NCBI GenBank assembly: GCA_030054175.1
Contig: JASGCM010000015.1
Coordinates: 1-64,000, forward strand
DNA length: 64,000 nucleotides
DNA from: Alphaproteobacteria bacterium
GTDB taxonomy: Bacteria; Pseudomonadota; Gammaproteobacteria; Burkholderiales; Burkholderiaceae_C
Direction of reading: 5' to 3'
Shown here: one piece after another, positions 8,758 to 20,985 of the stretch
Numbering within the stretch: the stretch's first letter is position 1
Layout of the letters: each line of letters starts with the position of its first letter
Made by a program: the position numbers and the translations under genes
Notes under the pieces: model-generated
Databases searched by the model: none
Seen by the model: only the letters and a program-made list of their open reading frames with translations
What the model was told of the DNA's origin: nothing

Positions 8758-10163
8758 GTCAGTTGCGCTGACCAATCGACCAAGGCATCGAGCACGGCTC
8801 GCCCTGACTGGGCTTGCGGGTGCTCGATGATGGCCACCAACACCCATCGCTGACCGACTGGGCCGTCAACGTAACCCGCCACTGCCAACACATTGCGCAA
8901 ACTGCCCGTTTTAAGATGCGCACTGGCTTGGGCCTTGGAGCGACGCAACGTTCCGTCTTGCCCCGTGACAGGCATGGAGGCCATCAGTTCGGACATATAG
9001 GCTGAGGTCCAAGCGCGTTGCAACATCAGATTGAGCCCTTGCGCGGTCATGCGACCGTGGCGACTCAGCCCGGATCCGTTATCGACCACCAAGCCAGGTT
9101 CACGGATGCGCTGATGCCACCACTGTTGCACGATCTCTCGCGATGCTTCGAAACGACCCACGCCCAGTGCTTGCTGGCTGAGCGTCAGGAACACCTGATC
9201 GGCCATGAGGTTGTTGCTGAACTTGTTGATATCGCGCGTCAACTCGGCCAGGGTCGGCGATTCGGTATAAATCAGGGTTCGAGCTTCGGCGGGAATGCGC
9301 CCCTCTCGCACCCGCCCCACCAACTGCCCACCGATGGCACGCCACACACCCTCGATGGCGCGTGCAGCATGGCTGGGCGGATCGGCATAAGCCACAGGCC
9401 AAATGCGCTCGCCACATTCACTGGGAAAAGTGCCCTGAAATACGAAACGCGCAGGGTCGCTGAAATCGGCCTTGAGCGCCGAGCGGTAATCGGTACACGG
9501 GCCTTTTTGCAAGGGGATGACCTCAGGCACGCGAACACCGGCCAGAGGGGGCTCGGCATGCACCCGCGCCACACCGGCCCGCGCATCGGGTACGAAGTGC
9601 AGCAACACCGACTTGAAGTTGACCACCAATGCATCCGGGCTGACGTTGTAGGGCCTGTGCGGCTCACCGTCGAATTGGGCTGGATCGTTGGCCTCGACTT
9701 CGAACGCAGAGCGATCGAGCACCAAGTCGCCCTCGATGCGATCGATCCCCAAGGCCTTGAGTCGACGCAAAAGCAACCACAAGCGCTCGACCACCAACTT
9801 GGGGTCGCCTTGGCCTTGCACATACAAATGGCCACGCAAAGCTCCGTTGACGATGGGACCGTCGGCCCAAAGGGTGGTGCGCCATACATGAGCGGGACCC
9901 AGCAACTCAAAGGCCGCACTGGTGGTGACCAATTTCATGAGCGAGGCTGGGTTGACCGAGAGGTCAGCACGGTGGCTGAGCCGAGCCGGCCCTCCTGCAG
10001 CAGGCGCCACCACCACATGCAAGGCCGTGGGCGGCAGTTGCGCCTGCTGCAAGGCGCGCATCACTTCGGGTGGCAGGGCTTGGCCTTGGGCCGACACCGC
10101 TCCGCCCAACCAAACGCCGGCCACAAGCAAGCATTGAAATTGAAAGAGGCGCATCTTGAACAT
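8745..10163 (-). CDS. dacB: D-alanyl-D-alanine carboxypeptidase/endopeptidase (PBP4)
   Basis: SxxK (NPASLMKLV), SxN (KFSNNLMAD), KTG (HLKTGSLRN). Start at MFKMRLFQFQ (or 10154), not the 845-aa ORF start. Confidence 0.93.
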   Translation of the reverse strand: MFKMRLFQFQCLLVAGVWLGGAVSAQGQALPPEVMRALQQAQLPPTALHVVVAPAAGGPARLSHRADLSVNPASLMKLVTTSAAFELLGPAHVWRTTLWADGPIVNGALRGHLYVQGQGDPKLVVERLWLLLRRLKALGIDRIEGDLVLDRSAFEVEANDPAQFDGEPHRPYNVSPDALVVNFKSVLLHFVPDARAGVARVHAEPPLAGVRVPEVIPLQKGPCTDYRSALKADFSDPARFVFQGTFPSECGERIWPVAYADPPSHAARAIEGVWRAIGGQLVGRVREGRIPAEARTLIYTESPTLAELTRDINKFSNNLMADQVFLTLSQQALGVGRFEASREIVQQWWHQRIREPGLVVDNGSGLSRHGRMTAQGLNLMLQRAWTSAYMSELMASMPVTGQDGTLRRSKAQASAHLKTGSLRNVLAVAGYVDGPVGQRWVLVAIIEHPQAQSGRAVLDALVDWSAQLTHQP

Positions 10164-10211
10164 CGGTATGTTCAGCCGATTATCGGCCGGCTTGCGATAA
10201 TCCACACCCTG

Positions 10212-10922
10212 ATGAAACTTCTGGCTTTTGACACCAGCACCGAGCAACTGCACCTGGGTGCCAGCGATGGCTCGCGCCACCTGACCCATGCCGAAACCGG
10301 CGGGCCGCAGTCTTCGCAACGCATCTTGCCCTTGGCTCTGTCGACCCTGGGCGACTTGGGCTTGACCGTGGGTGGTCTGGACGCCATCGTCATGGGTCGC
10401 GGCCCGGGTTCGTTCACCGGCTTGCGCACGGCCTGCGCCGTGGCCCAAGGTCTGGCTTATGCCGCCAAGGTACCGGTGTTGCCCATCGACACCCTTTGGG
10501 CCGTGGCGGAAGAAGCCCGACAGGGGCGCGACTCGGTCCGGGTGTTGGCGGTGCTCGATGCCCGCATGGGTCAATACTATGTGGCGGCATACCAATTCGC
10601 AGGTGGGCACTGGACTGAAATCAGTGCCAGCGCCTTGCTCAACCCGGACCAAGTCTTGGCACCCAGCGAATGGCTGATGGAGCAGACCACTTGGATCCTG
10701 GCCGGGCTGGGGTTCGAGGGGATCATGACGCAACTGCAAACCCAATCCCCCCAACCATTCAGCGTGCAAACAGCGGCACCCACCGCAGCCGCCTTGATGC
10801 GGCTGGCCCCCCAGGCTTGGGTCCGGGGCGAAGCGGTGGCCGCCGAGTTGGCCATGCCCATGTATGTGCGCGACAAGGTGGCACAAACCACCGCCGAGCG
10901 CGAGGCAGGACGCCTGACATGA
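10212..10922 (+). CDS. tsaB: tRNA t6A biosynthesis protein TsaB
   Basis: MKLLAFDTSTEQL, GRGPGSFTGLRTACAVAQGLA. Confidence 0.94.
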   Translation: MKLLAFDTSTEQLHLGASDGSRHLTHAETGGPQSSQRILPLALSTLGDLGLTVGGLDAIVMGRGPGSFTGLRTACAVAQGLAYAAKVPVLPIDTLWAVAEEARQGRDSVRVLAVLDARMGQYYVAAYQFAGGHWTEISASALLNPDQVLAPSEWLMEQTTWILAGLGFEGIMTQLQTQSPQPFSVQTAAPTAAALMRLAPQAWVRGEAVAAELAMPMYVRDKVAQTTAEREAGRLT

Positions 10923-11395
10923 TCCATTCGTCCAAAATGAGTGTGTGCGCTCACTTTTCCGAAATGCATCCAGCAATCCTCCCCCAAGTCTGTGAGCTGG
11001 AAAAAACCGCTTACTCACACCCTTGGACCCAGGGGAACTTTGAGGACTCATTGCGCTCGGGCTACTGGGCCCAGGTTTTGGTTGGCGACGCCCTGGATTT
11101 ACTGGGCTATGTGGTGGCGATGCCCGGTGTGGATGAAACCCATTTGTTGAATTTGACCGTGGCCCCAGCGCACCAGGGCCGGGGTTGGGGGCGGCATCTG
11201 TTGGACTCCCTGGTGGCATGGTCACGCGATCAGGGCGCCACCCGTCTGTGGCTGGAAGTGCGCGCCAGCAACGCGCGGGCACGCCGACTGTATATGGCCT
11301 ACGGTTTTACCCATATGGGTGAGCGGAAAAATTACTACCCTGGGCTTGGACGCCAACGCGAGCATGCGGTGGTGATGAGCTTGGCACTGGCTTAA
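10919..11395 (+). CDS. rimI: Ribosomal-protein-alanine N-acetyltransferase
   Basis: GNAT core NLTVAPAHQGRGWGRHLLDSL, ASNARARRLYMAYGF; 4-bp overlap with tsaB. Confidence 0.92.
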   Translation: MIHSSKMSVCAHFSEMHPAILPQVCELEKTAYSHPWTQGNFEDSLRSGYWAQVLVGDALDLLGYVVAMPGVDETHLLNLTVAPAHQGRGWGRHLLDSLVAWSRDQGATRLWLEVRASNARARRLYMAYGFTHMGERKNYYPGLGRQREHAVVMSLALA

Positions 11396-11398
11396 GAT

Positions 11399-12253
11399 GT
11401 GTGCATGAGCCTGAGCCTGGACGCCCGCCAAAAGGCCATGTTGGAACACATGGGTCTGCGGCTGGATTTTTTGCCCGTGACATCGGCCCCTGCGGCTGAG
11501 GCGGGTGCCATCGCCGAGCCGGCCTCCACCCCGAATGCACCTGCCCCGGCGCCTGAGCGAGCAGTCGGTGCAACCCCAACGCTCCCCCCTCAGACATTGA
11601 CCCCTGCTTCGGTTCCCGTGGCGCGTTCCGATGCGGCGACTGCCGATTGGAACCAGTTGCAACACATCGTTCGGGAGTGTCAGTCTTGCGGCTTGTGCGA
11701 AAGCCGTCGGCAGACGGTGTTTGGCGTGGGGGCAGAGCCCCCTTCCACGCCAGAAGAGGCCGGCGTGGACGTGATGATCGTGGGCGAAGCACCCGGGGAA
11801 CATGAAGACCTTCAAGGCCTGCCCTTCATGGGCGCTGCCGGACAGTTGCTGGATCAGATGCTGGCCGCCGTGGGTTGGTCACGCCAGCCCGAGGGCGGCC
11901 CGGCTGGTCGGGTCTACATCGCCAATGTGCTCAAGTGCCGCCCGCCAGGCAACCGCAACCCCCAGCCCGAGGAAGTGGCGCAATGCCTGCCCTTGCTTCA
12001 GCGCCAAATCGAACTGCTGCGCCCCAGGTTGCTGCTGGCCATGGGACGCTTTGGGGCTCAAGCCCTGCTGACCGAGAACCAGCCCGATGTGCATGGCATC
12101 CCACTGGGCAAACTGCGGGGACTCGCCCATGCCTATCGCGGCACCCCCCTGATCGTGACGTACCACCCCGCTTACCTGCTGCGCAGCCCGGCAGAAAAGA
12201 GCAAAGCCTGGAATGATCTGTGTCTGGCCCGTTCGCTGGTGACTGGGCCCTAA
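11399..12253 (+). CDS. Uracil-DNA glycosylase family protein (family 4/5, Fe-S type)
   Basis: CQSCGLCESR, MIVGEAPGEHEDLQGLPFMGAAGQLLDQML, NVLKCRPPGNRNP, VTYHPAYLLR. Confidence 0.92.
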   Translation: MCMSLSLDARQKAMLEHMGLRLDFLPVTSAPAAEAGAIAEPASTPNAPAPAPERAVGATPTLPPQTLTPASVPVARSDAATADWNQLQHIVRECQSCGLCESRRQTVFGVGAEPPSTPEEAGVDVMIVGEAPGEHEDLQGLPFMGAAGQLLDQMLAAVGWSRQPEGGPAGRVYIANVLKCRPPGNRNPQPEEVAQCLPLLQRQIELLRPRLLLAMGRFGAQALLTENQPDVHGIPLGKLRGLAHAYRGTPLIVTYHPAYLLRSPAEKSKAWNDLCLARSLVTGP

Positions 12254-12262
12254 AATGGGCGC

Positions 12263-13087
12263 ATGTCTTTTCTAGAGATGCTCGGCGACGCACAGCGACG
12301 CCATCGTTCGATGTTGTGCGTGGGGTTGGACCCCGAGCCCTCGCGTTTTCCCGCCGGCTTGCGTGGCAACGCCAACAAAATCTATGATTTTTGTGCCCGC
12401 ATCGTCGACGCCACTGCCGATCTGGTGAGTTCCTTCAAACCGCAAATCGCCTACTTTGCCGCCCACCGGGCCGAATCGCAGTTGGAGCGCCTGATGGAGC
12501 ACATCCGGCGCGTGGCCCCGCAGGTGCCGGTGATTCTGGACGCCAAGCGCGGCGACATCGGGTCGACCGCCGAACAATACGCGCTGGAAGCCTTTGAGCG
12601 GTATGGCGCTGATGCGGTCACGCTGTCGCCTTTCATGGGCTTTGACTCGGTTCAGCCCTATTTGAAATACCACGGCAAGGGCGCATTCTTGCTGTGTCGC
12701 ACCTCGAATCCGGGCGGCGATGACCTGCAAAATCAACGGCTGTCTTCGGTAGAGGGCGCACCCCTGTTGTACGAACACGTTGCTCGACTGGCGCAAGGCC
12801 CCTGGAACCTGAACGGTCAGCTGGGGCTGGTGGTGGGTGCGACTTACCCCAACGAGATCGAGAGGGTGCGCCAGATTGCACCGCATGTGCCGCTGTTGAT
12901 CCCCGGTGTAGGGGCGCAAGGCGGTGACGCCATGGCCACGGTGAAAGCCGGTTGGCGAGCCGATGGCGACATCATTGTGAACTCGTCGCGGGCCATTTTG
13001 TACGCCAGCGCGGATGCTGACTTTGAGCAGGCGGCAAGGCGGGTGGCTGAACAGACCCGGGACACGCTGGAGCGGGCCAAGGGCTGA
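12263..13087 (+). CDS. pyrF: Orotidine-5'-phosphate decarboxylase (type 2)
   Basis: [29 protein letters not shown]. Confidence 0.95.
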   Translation: MSFLEMLGDAQRRHRSMLCVGLDPEPSRFPAGLRGNANKIYDFCARIVDATADLVSSFKPQIAYFAAHRAESQLERLMEHIRRVAPQVPVILDAKRGDIGSTAEQYALEAFERYGADAVTLSPFMGFDSVQPYLKYHGKGAFLLCRTSNPGGDDLQNQRLSSVEGAPLLYEHVARLAQGPWNLNGQLGLVVGATYPNEIERVRQIAPHVPLLIPGVGAQGGDAMATVKAGWRADGDIIVNSSRAILYASADADFEQAARRVAEQTRDTLERAKG

Positions 13088-13099
13088 GATGCAGACTGT

Positions 13100-13558
13100 T
13101 CAGAACGGAATATCGTCGTCGATGACGTCGGCCGGGGGCTTGCCTGCGCCCAAGGGGCGAGAAGACGGCGCCGAGGCACGCGGGGCCGAAGAAGGTGCAC
13201 CGCCCTCTCCCATGCCACCCCCTTCGCGTCCGCCCAGCAACTGCATTTCTGTGGCGATGATGTCCACCGTGTTGCGCTCGACGCCGGCCTGGTCGGTGTA
13301 TTTGCCGTACTTCAGCCGGCCCTCGACGTAAAGCGGACGGCCTTTTTTGACGTACTCGCCGGCGATTTCAGCCAATCGATCGTAAAAGGTGACCCGGTGC
13401 CATTGGGTGTCTTCGACCATTTCGCCCGAGTTTTTGTCTTTGCGCCGGCTGGAGGTGGCGATGGACACATTGGCCACGGCCTGACCCGAGGGCAGGTAAC
13501 GCACTTCAGGGTCACGGCCGCAGTTGCCGATGAGAATGACTTTATTGACGGATGCCAT
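13100..13558 (-). CDS. ssb: Single-stranded DNA-binding protein
   Basis: [25 protein letters not shown]; acidic tail DDDIPF. Confidence 0.97.
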   Translation of the reverse strand: MASVNKVILIGNCGRDPEVRYLPSGQAVANVSIATSSRRKDKNSGEMVEDTQWHRVTFYDRLAEIAGEYVKKGRPLYVEGRLKYGKYTDQAGVERNTVDIIATEMQLLGGREGGGMGEGGAPSSAPRASAPSSRPLGAGKPPADVIDDDIPF

Positions 13559-13631
13559 GGAGAACCTCTTGGAAAATTGGAAGATGATGGGTCAATTATG
13601 CGGGCCAAAAGGGTCGCCCGACAGGGCCAAA

Positions 13632-14879
13632 TCAGTTACTGTGAGTGGCACTGGCTTGTGAGTGATTTACCACTACGGCTCGCATGCCCCAGGCCGCCAA
13701 CAACCAAAGCAGCATCAGGGCCGCATTCAGACCAAACAGGCCCACGACCCCCACGGTTTTGGACAACCAGCCGCCCAGAGCACCTCCAGCGAAGATGCCC
13801 AGCGATTGCAATGTGTTGTACACACCCAAAACGGTGGCGCGGACCGAAGGGTGCGCCAGACGCGAGGCTTGGCTGGGTTGACTGGCCTCGAGCACATTGA
13901 AGCCACAGAAAAACAAAAACAGCCACCCACCCATGATGGTTAGATCGACATCACCCATGGCCTGTTGGGCCAAGCCCCATTGCACGACCATGACCAAGGC
14001 AATGCACGCCAAAAATAGGGGCTTGAGGCGGCCCCGTCGCTCTAACGGGAACAAGGTCACGCCCATGACGACAAAGGACAAGAGCACCACGGGCAGGTAC
14101 AACCAGCCGTGATCAGACACGGGTAAGCCGGCTTGCACCAACAAGAAGGGCAGACCGACCCAAGTCGAAATCTGAACCGCATACAGCACAAACACGCCCA
14201 AGTTCAAGCGCAACAAATCAGGGCCGAGCAACAAACGACGCAAGACCCCAGGCGCCGGCGGCGGGGCCAGATCCTGCAAGGGCGGCTCGGTCGGGGTCCA
14301 AACGGAAATGATCAGGATGCCCGCCAAGGCCAAGGCGGCCATGACGGCAAAAATCAAGCTCAGTCCACCCGCGCTGTTCAGAAACGGGCCTAAAACCAGC
14401 GAGAGCGCAAACATCAGTCCGATGCTGGTGCCAATCATGGCCATGGCTTTGGTGCGCACGCCATCGCGAGTCAAATCGGCCAACAAAGCTGAAACGGCGG
14501 CAGAAATGGCTCCGCCGCCCTGCAGGGCCCGTGCCCAGGCCAACTGCTCGACCGTGGTGGCCCAGACGCCCAGCAAGCTGCCGATGCCAAACAAGGCCAA
14601 ACCCGACACGATGATGCGCTTGCGGCCCCAACGGTCAGCGGCCCACCCCATGGGCAACTGCAAGGCCGCCTGCACCAAACCGTACAGGCCCAAGGCCAGT
14701 CCGACCGCCGAGGAGTCGTCACCCCCAGTGTAATGGCGCGCTTCGATGGCGAACACCGGCATGACCATGAACAGGCCCAGCATGCGCACGGCGTAGATCG
14801 ACGCCAGAGAAAAACTGGAACGGCGCTCCTGGGGCGTCATGCGGTGAGCGTCGGTTTCGGTGGGCAGGGGAGAGGACAT
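13632..14879 (-). CDS. MFS transporter
   Basis: 12-TM-like hydrophobic pattern, [11 protein letters not shown] loop; antiporter-like MFS. Confidence 0.88.
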   Translation of the reverse strand: MSSPLPTETDAHRMTPQERRSSFSLASIYAVRMLGLFMVMPVFAIEARHYTGGDDSSAVGLALGLYGLVQAALQLPMGWAADRWGRKRIIVSGLALFGIGSLLGVWATTVEQLAWARALQGGGAISAAVSALLADLTRDGVRTKAMAMIGTSIGLMFALSLVLGPFLNSAGGLSLIFAVMAALALAGILIISVWTPTEPPLQDLAPPPAPGVLRRLLLGPDLLRLNLGVFVLYAVQISTWVGLPFLLVQAGLPVSDHGWLYLPVVLLSFVVMGVTLFPLERRGRLKPLFLACIALVMVVQWGLAQQAMGDVDLTIMGGWLFLFFCGFNVLEASQPSQASRLAHPSVRATVLGVYNTLQSLGIFAGGALGGWLSKTVGVVGLFGLNAALMLLWLLAAWGMRAVVVNHSQASATHSN

Positions 14880-14954
14880 GTCGGTTGGATGGGCTCACGG
14901 TGGGCCGCAGCGGGGGTATTGTCCCTCAAGTTGGGCGCGACAGGCGATAATGGC

Positions 14955-17945
14955 ATGTTTAGCCCGAAAGACCCCAACTTGAACGCACCCGATGACGGCA
15001 CCTATCTGGCCCAGGCGCATCCAGCCGCCCCGGGGCTGGGTTTTCTCAGCGTGCGTGGGGCACGCACTCACAACCTGAAAAACATTGACTTGGACTTGCC
15101 GCGCAACCGCCTGGTGGTCATCACCGGTTTGTCGGGTTCGGGCAAATCGAGTCTGGCCTTTGACACCCTGTATGCAGAAGGCCAGAGGCGCTATGTCGAG
15201 AGCCTGTCCAGCTACGCGCGGCAATTTTTGCAACTGATGGACAAGCCCGATGTCGACCAGATCGAAGGCCTGTCGCCGGCGATTGCCATCGAACAAAAAG
15301 CCACCAGTCACAACCCGCGCTCGACGGTGGGGACGGTGACCGAGATCCACGACTACCTGCGGCTGCTGTTCGCCCGCGCCGGCACGCCACATTGCCCCGA
15401 ACACCGCATGCCCCTGCGGGCTCAAAGCGTGGCGCAGATGGTCGAACAAGCCCTGGCCTTGCCAGCAGAAACACGTTTGCTGGTATTGGCCCCGGTGGCG
15501 CGCGAGCGCAAAGGCGAATTCGATCAGTTTCTGTCCCAGTTGCAAGCGCTGGGCTATGTGCGATTCCGCCTGAACGGAACATGGTTCGAGGCCAACGAGT
15601 TGCCTGCGCTGAAAAAAACCGAAAAACACGATTTGGACGTGGTGGTCGATCGGCTGCGCGTGCGACCTGACGCGCGCCAGCGCTTGGCCGAGAGCCTGGA
15701 AAACGCGCTGGGCCTGGCCGAAGGCCGCGCCATCTTGGTCGAGGCCGACAGCGGCGCCGAGCACTTGTTCAACGCCCGCTTCGCCTGCCCGGTGTGCAAC
15801 CACGCCATCGGCGAGATCGAACCACGACTGTTTTCTTTCAACTCGCCCCAAGGGGCTTGCCCCAATTGCGACGGCCTGGGGGTGCAAGAGTTTTTCGACC
15901 CCGAGCGGGTGGTGGCATTCCCCAGTCTTGGCCTGGCCAGCGGGGCCATCAAGGGCTGGGACCGGCGCAACCCCTATTATCACGGCCTGATCGAATCGCT
16001 GGCCAAACATTACGGCTTTGACATCGAAACACCGTTCGAGGACTTGCCCGAACGCATCCGTCAGATCGTGCTGCATGGTTCGGGCGAAGAGGTCATCAAG
16101 TTCACCTACAGCCTGGGCAGCGGGCCACAAGCGGGCCGCAAGCGCAGTAGCCGCCACCCGTTCGAGGGGGTGCTGCCCAATATGACCCGGCGCCACCGCG
16201 AGACCGATTCGGCTTTGGTGCGCGAGGAGCTCTCGCGCTATCGCTCGACCCAACCCTGCCCCGCTTGTCATGGTACACGACTGCGCGCCGAAGCTCGACA
16301 TGTGTTGTTGGGCGAGGGGCCGCAAGCGCCGGGTATCCACGCCGTGAGCCACTGGACCTTGGCGGAGTGCCATGGGTTCTTTCGTGATTTGCGACTGATC
16401 GGTTCGAAAGCAGAAATCGCCGACAAGGTGGTGCATGAAATTTCCAATCGCTTGAAGTTTCTCAATGATGTGGGTTTGGGTTATTTAAGCCTGGCGCGCA
16501 GCGCTGACACCTTGTCGGGCGGGGAAGCCCAACGCATCCGGCTGGCCTCGCAAATCGGGTCTGGCCTGACCGGGGTGATGTATGTGCTCGATGAGCCCAG
16601 CATCGGCCTGCACCAGCGCGACAACGACCGCCTGATCGACACCCTGCGTCATTTGCGCGATTTGGGCAATACGGTGCTGGTGGTCGAGCATGACGAAGAC
16701 ATGATCCGCGCTGCCGACCACTGCGTCGATATGGGGCCTGGAGCGGGTGTTCAGGGCGGCCGGGTGATGGCCCAAGGCACGCCCCAGGAATTGGAGCAAA
16801 ACGCCGACTCGCTGACCGGACGTTACTTGTCGGGCGCACTGAGGATTGCGGTGCACAGGCAACGGCGGCGTTGGTTGCGACGCGAAGGCGCGGCGCCCGA
16901 ACTTTTTGACGCCTTTGGCAAAAGCCTGCCCTCGGACCCGCAAGCCCTGCAAGCCTTGCGTGTAGTGGGTGCGCGCGGACACAACCTGCGCGCGGTGAAG
17001 GTGGACTTTCCCATCGGCCTGATGACTTGCGTGACCGGCGTGTCAGGCTCGGGCAAGTCGACGCTGGTCAACGACACCTTGTATGCCGCTGCGGCACGGC
17101 AAATTCACCGCTCCCACGACGAACCAGCGCCATTTGAGGAGTTGTTGGGGCTGGAATTGATCGACAAGGTGATCAATGTCGATCAATCGCCCATAGGGCG
17201 CACACCGCGCAGCAACCCGGCCACCTACACCGGGCTGTTCACCCCCATCCGCGAATTGTTGGCCGAAGTGCCCATGGCGCGCGAGCGCGGTTATGGGCCG
17301 GGTCGTTTCTCATTCAATGTCTCGGGTGGTCGTTGCGAAGCCTGCCAAGGCGACGGCATGGTCAAGGTCGAGATGCACTTTCTGCCCGATGTGTATGTGG
17401 CCTGCGATGTGTGCCATGGCAAGCGCTACAACCAAGAAACACTGGACATCTTGTACAAGGGCCACAACATCGCCCAGATTCTGGACTTGACGGTCGAGTC
17501 TGCTTTGGCCCTGTTTGGTGCCGTGCCCTCGATCGCCCGCAAGTTGCAAACCCTGATGGATGTGGGATTGAGTTACATCCGACTGGGCCAATCGGCCACC
17601 ACTCTCTCAGGAGGCGAGGCACAGCGGGTGAAATTGGCGCTGGAATTGTCCAAGCGCGATACAGGGCGCACGCTGTACATCCTGGACGAGCCCACCACTG
17701 GCTTGCATTTCGCCGACATCGATCTGCTGCTGCGGGTCTTGCACCAATTGGTCGAGGCGGGCAACACGGTGGTGGTGATCGAACACAACCTCGATGTCAT
17801 CAAAACCGCCGATTGGGTCATCGATATGGGTCCTGAAGGTGGGGCAGGAGGTGGTCAAGTGGTGGCCACCGGCACACCCGAAGACATCGCCTGCCACCCC
17901 GACAGCCACACGGGTCGATACTTGAACCGGCTGTTGGGCGACTGA
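14955..17945 (+). CDS. uvrA: Excinuclease ABC subunit A
   Basis: [36 protein letters not shown] zinc motifs, [12 protein letters not shown], second ATPase [14 protein letters not shown]. Start placed at MFSPKDPN. Confidence 0.95.
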   Translation: MFSPKDPNLNAPDDGTYLAQAHPAAPGLGFLSVRGARTHNLKNIDLDLPRNRLVVITGLSGSGKSSLAFDTLYAEGQRRYVESLSSYARQFLQLMDKPDVDQIEGLSPAIAIEQKATSHNPRSTVGTVTEIHDYLRLLFARAGTPHCPEHRMPLRAQSVAQMVEQALALPAETRLLVLAPVARERKGEFDQFLSQLQALGYVRFRLNGTWFEANELPALKKTEKHDLDVVVDRLRVRPDARQRLAESLENALGLAEGRAILVEADSGAEHLFNARFACPVCNHAIGEIEPRLFSFNSPQGACPNCDGLGVQEFFDPERVVAFPSLGLASGAIKGWDRRNPYYHGLIESLAKHYGFDIETPFEDLPERIRQIVLHGSGEEVIKFTYSLGSGPQAGRKRSSRHPFEGVLPNMTRRHRETDSALVREELSRYRSTQPCPACHGTRLRAEARHVLLGEGPQAPGIHAVSHWTLAECHGFFRDLRLIGSKAEIADKVVHEISNRLKFLNDVGLGYLSLARSADTLSGGEAQRIRLASQIGSGLTGVMYVLDEPSIGLHQRDNDRLIDTLRHLRDLGNTVLVVEHDEDMIRAADHCVDMGPGAGVQGGRVMAQGTPQELEQNADSLTGRYLSGALRIAVHRQRRRWLRREGAAPELFDAFGKSLPSDPQALQALRVVGARGHNLRAVKVDFPIGLMTCVTGVSGSGKSTLVNDTLYAAAARQIHRSHDEPAPFEELLGLELIDKVINVDQSPIGRTPRSNPATYTGLFTPIRELLAEVPMARERGYGPGRFSFNVSGGRCEACQGDGMVKVEMHFLPDVYVACDVCHGKRYNQETLDILYKGHNIAQILDLTVESALALFGAVPSIARKLQTLMDVGLSYIRLGQSATTLSGGEAQRVKLALELSKRDTGRTLYILDEPTTGLHFADIDLLLRVLHQLVEAGNTVVVIEHNLDVIKTADWVIDMGPEGGAGGGQVVATGTPEDIACHPDSHTGRYLNRLLGD

Positions 17946-18076
17946 ACCAACTCCGTGGATCCGTGGCGGGTCGCTCAGGTAAACTGCAAGAAAGCCAATA
18001 CAGCAAGGCGCCCGGGTTTAGGATGCAATGACGCATGGGGTTTTGCAGGGCCGCCCTGGCCACACCGGTACAGGTG

Positions 18077-18105
18077 AAAAAAAGCCCCGCCAGGGGGCGG
18101 GGCTT
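18077..18105 (-). terminator. Rho-independent terminator downstream of amtB
   Basis: Plus strand AAAAAAA-GCCCCGCC-AGGG-GGCGGGGC: 8-bp GC stem followed by a U-run on the minus transcript. Confidence 0.85.
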
Positions 18106-18132
18106 AAACCTTGGAGTAACTAAAGCAGAGGG

Positions 18133-19600
18133 TTAGCGGTTGTACGCCGACTCGCCGTGCGAGCTGATGTCCAAGCCTTCGCGCTCTTCCTCTTCGGTCA
18201 CGCGCAGACCCACCACCAGATCAACCAGCTTGAACGCCACCACCGACACCACACCCGACCAAATCAGGGTCGTGATGACCGCTTGCAGTTGCACCCAGAC
18301 TTGCCCGGCAATGGAGTAGTCGGGGCTGGCTGCATTGGCCACGTAATCGAAGATCCCGGTGCCACCCAGAGAAGGCGCAGCGAAGACGCCAGTCAACAAT
18401 GCACCGACGATGCCGCCGACGCCGTGCACGCCGAACACGTCGAGCGAGTCATCGGCACCCAGCATGCGCTTGAGACCGGTCACGCCCCACAGACACAGCA
18501 GGCCGGCGATCAAGCCGATGATGATGACGCCCATCGGACCGACAAAACCACAGGCCGGGGTGATGGCGACCAAGACGGCGACGGCACCGGAAGCGGCACC
18601 CAACATCGAAGCCTTGCCTTTGGCCAGTGCCTCACCGGCGGCCCAGCTCAGGGTGGCAGCGGCAGTCGCGACCAAGGTGTTGAGGAATGCCAGGGCGGTC
18701 AAACCATTGGCTTCCAGATTGGAGCCGGCGTTGAAACCGAACCAACCCACCCACAGCAAAGAGGCGCCCACCATGGTCAGCGTCAGGCTGTGCGGGGCCA
18801 TGGCTTCACGGCCATAACCGGTTCGCTTGCCCACCATGTAAGCTCCGACCAGGCCGGCAACGGCAGCGTTGATGTGCACCACAGTGCCACCAGCGAAGTC
18901 GAGCGCGCCCTTGGCCCACAACCAGCCTGCAGCGGCAGTCACGGTTTCAAGCGTAGCGGCATCGGTGAATGCATCCGGGCCATCCCAGTACCACACCATG
19001 TGAGCGACAGGCAGGTAGCTGAAGGTGAACCACAAAGCGCAGAACAAGAGGACAGCCGAGAATTTGATGCGCTCGGCAAATGCGCCAACGATCAGCGCGC
19101 AGGTGATGGCGGCGAAGGTGGCTTGGAAGCCCACGAAGGAAAACTCGGGGATGACAACGCCCTTGCTGAAGGTGGCTGCCACGGTATCGACCGTGACGCC
19201 CTTGAGGAAGGCTTTGTCAAATCCACCGAAGAATGGCGAACCCCCTGTGAAGGCCACGCTGTACCCGTAAATGGCCCACAGCACATACATCAGCGATGCT
19301 GACCATAAAGACCTGCATCAAAACAGACAGCATGTTCTTGCTGCGCACCAAGCCGCCGTAAAACAGCGCCAGGCCGGGCAGGGTCATGAGGATGACCAGC
19401 AAAGTGGCCACCGTCATCCAGGCGGTATCGCCCTTGTTGGGGACAGGGGCAGCCGCAGGTGCGGCGGCTTCAGCGGCAGCTGGCGCTTTGGCCTCGGCCA
19501 CGGCTGCGGTCGGCGCGGCCGGGGCAGTTTGCGCCATGGCCATGCCACCGCCCAGCATCAGGGTCAAGCCCAGGATCAGAGAAGATAGGAATTTTTTCAT
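18133..19600 (-). pseudogene. amtB: Ammonium transporter, apparently frameshifted (two ORFs)
   Basis: Upstream part (start 19600) [10 protein letters not shown]...[22 protein letters not shown]; downstream part 18133-19290 [17 protein letters not shown]...EEEEREGLDISSHGESAYNR. The halves are in different frames around 19288-19300. Confidence 0.85.
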
Positions 19601-19622
19601 GATGAATGGCTCCGGGGGTGGG

Positions 19623-20784
<1,162 letters not shown>

Positions 20785-20823
20785 GGGACTTCCTTTCATT
20801 TGAAGATGGTGACCCACAGGTCT

Positions 20824-20841
20824 TAGCAGTCTTCGTGCCAA
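20824..20841 (-). promoter_or_regulatory. Predicted sigma54 promoter for torF-glnK-amtB
   Basis: Minus strand TTGGCACG-AAGA-CTGCTA: GG-N10-GC spacing exact, one mismatch to TTGGCACG-N4-TTGC. Confidence 0.8.
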
Positions 20842-20985
20842 GCTTTTGGGTTCTATTTACCTATATTTATTCTCTGTTTCGTGCGTTAATGCCTGTTGCC
20901 TTTGCGCCAGTCGCACCCGAATGGTACAGGCCCAATATTGGAGTACGGAGCTATTTTTTTTCTGCACCATTTTTGTGAGTCAGAC

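Noticed and set aside
9018-10922. 634-aa plus ORF as a TsaB fusion
   Set aside because: The N-terminal 398 aa is antisense to dacB; TsaB proper begins at ATG 10212.
8745-11282. 845-aa ORF as one giant protein
   Set aside because: Only the C-terminal ~470 aa is PBP4; the upstream extension is antisense to tsaB/rimI and precedes a good signal-peptide start at 10163.
14895-16436. 513-aa minus-strand ORF opposite uvrA
   Set aside because: Antisense shadow of uvrA; Gln/His/Ala-rich with no motif.
20905-20930. TGCG-CCAGT-CGCA palindrome as an NtrC enhancer
   Set aside because: Spacing and bases do not match the TGCACC-N5-GGTGCA consensus well enough; only a half-site nearby is plausible.
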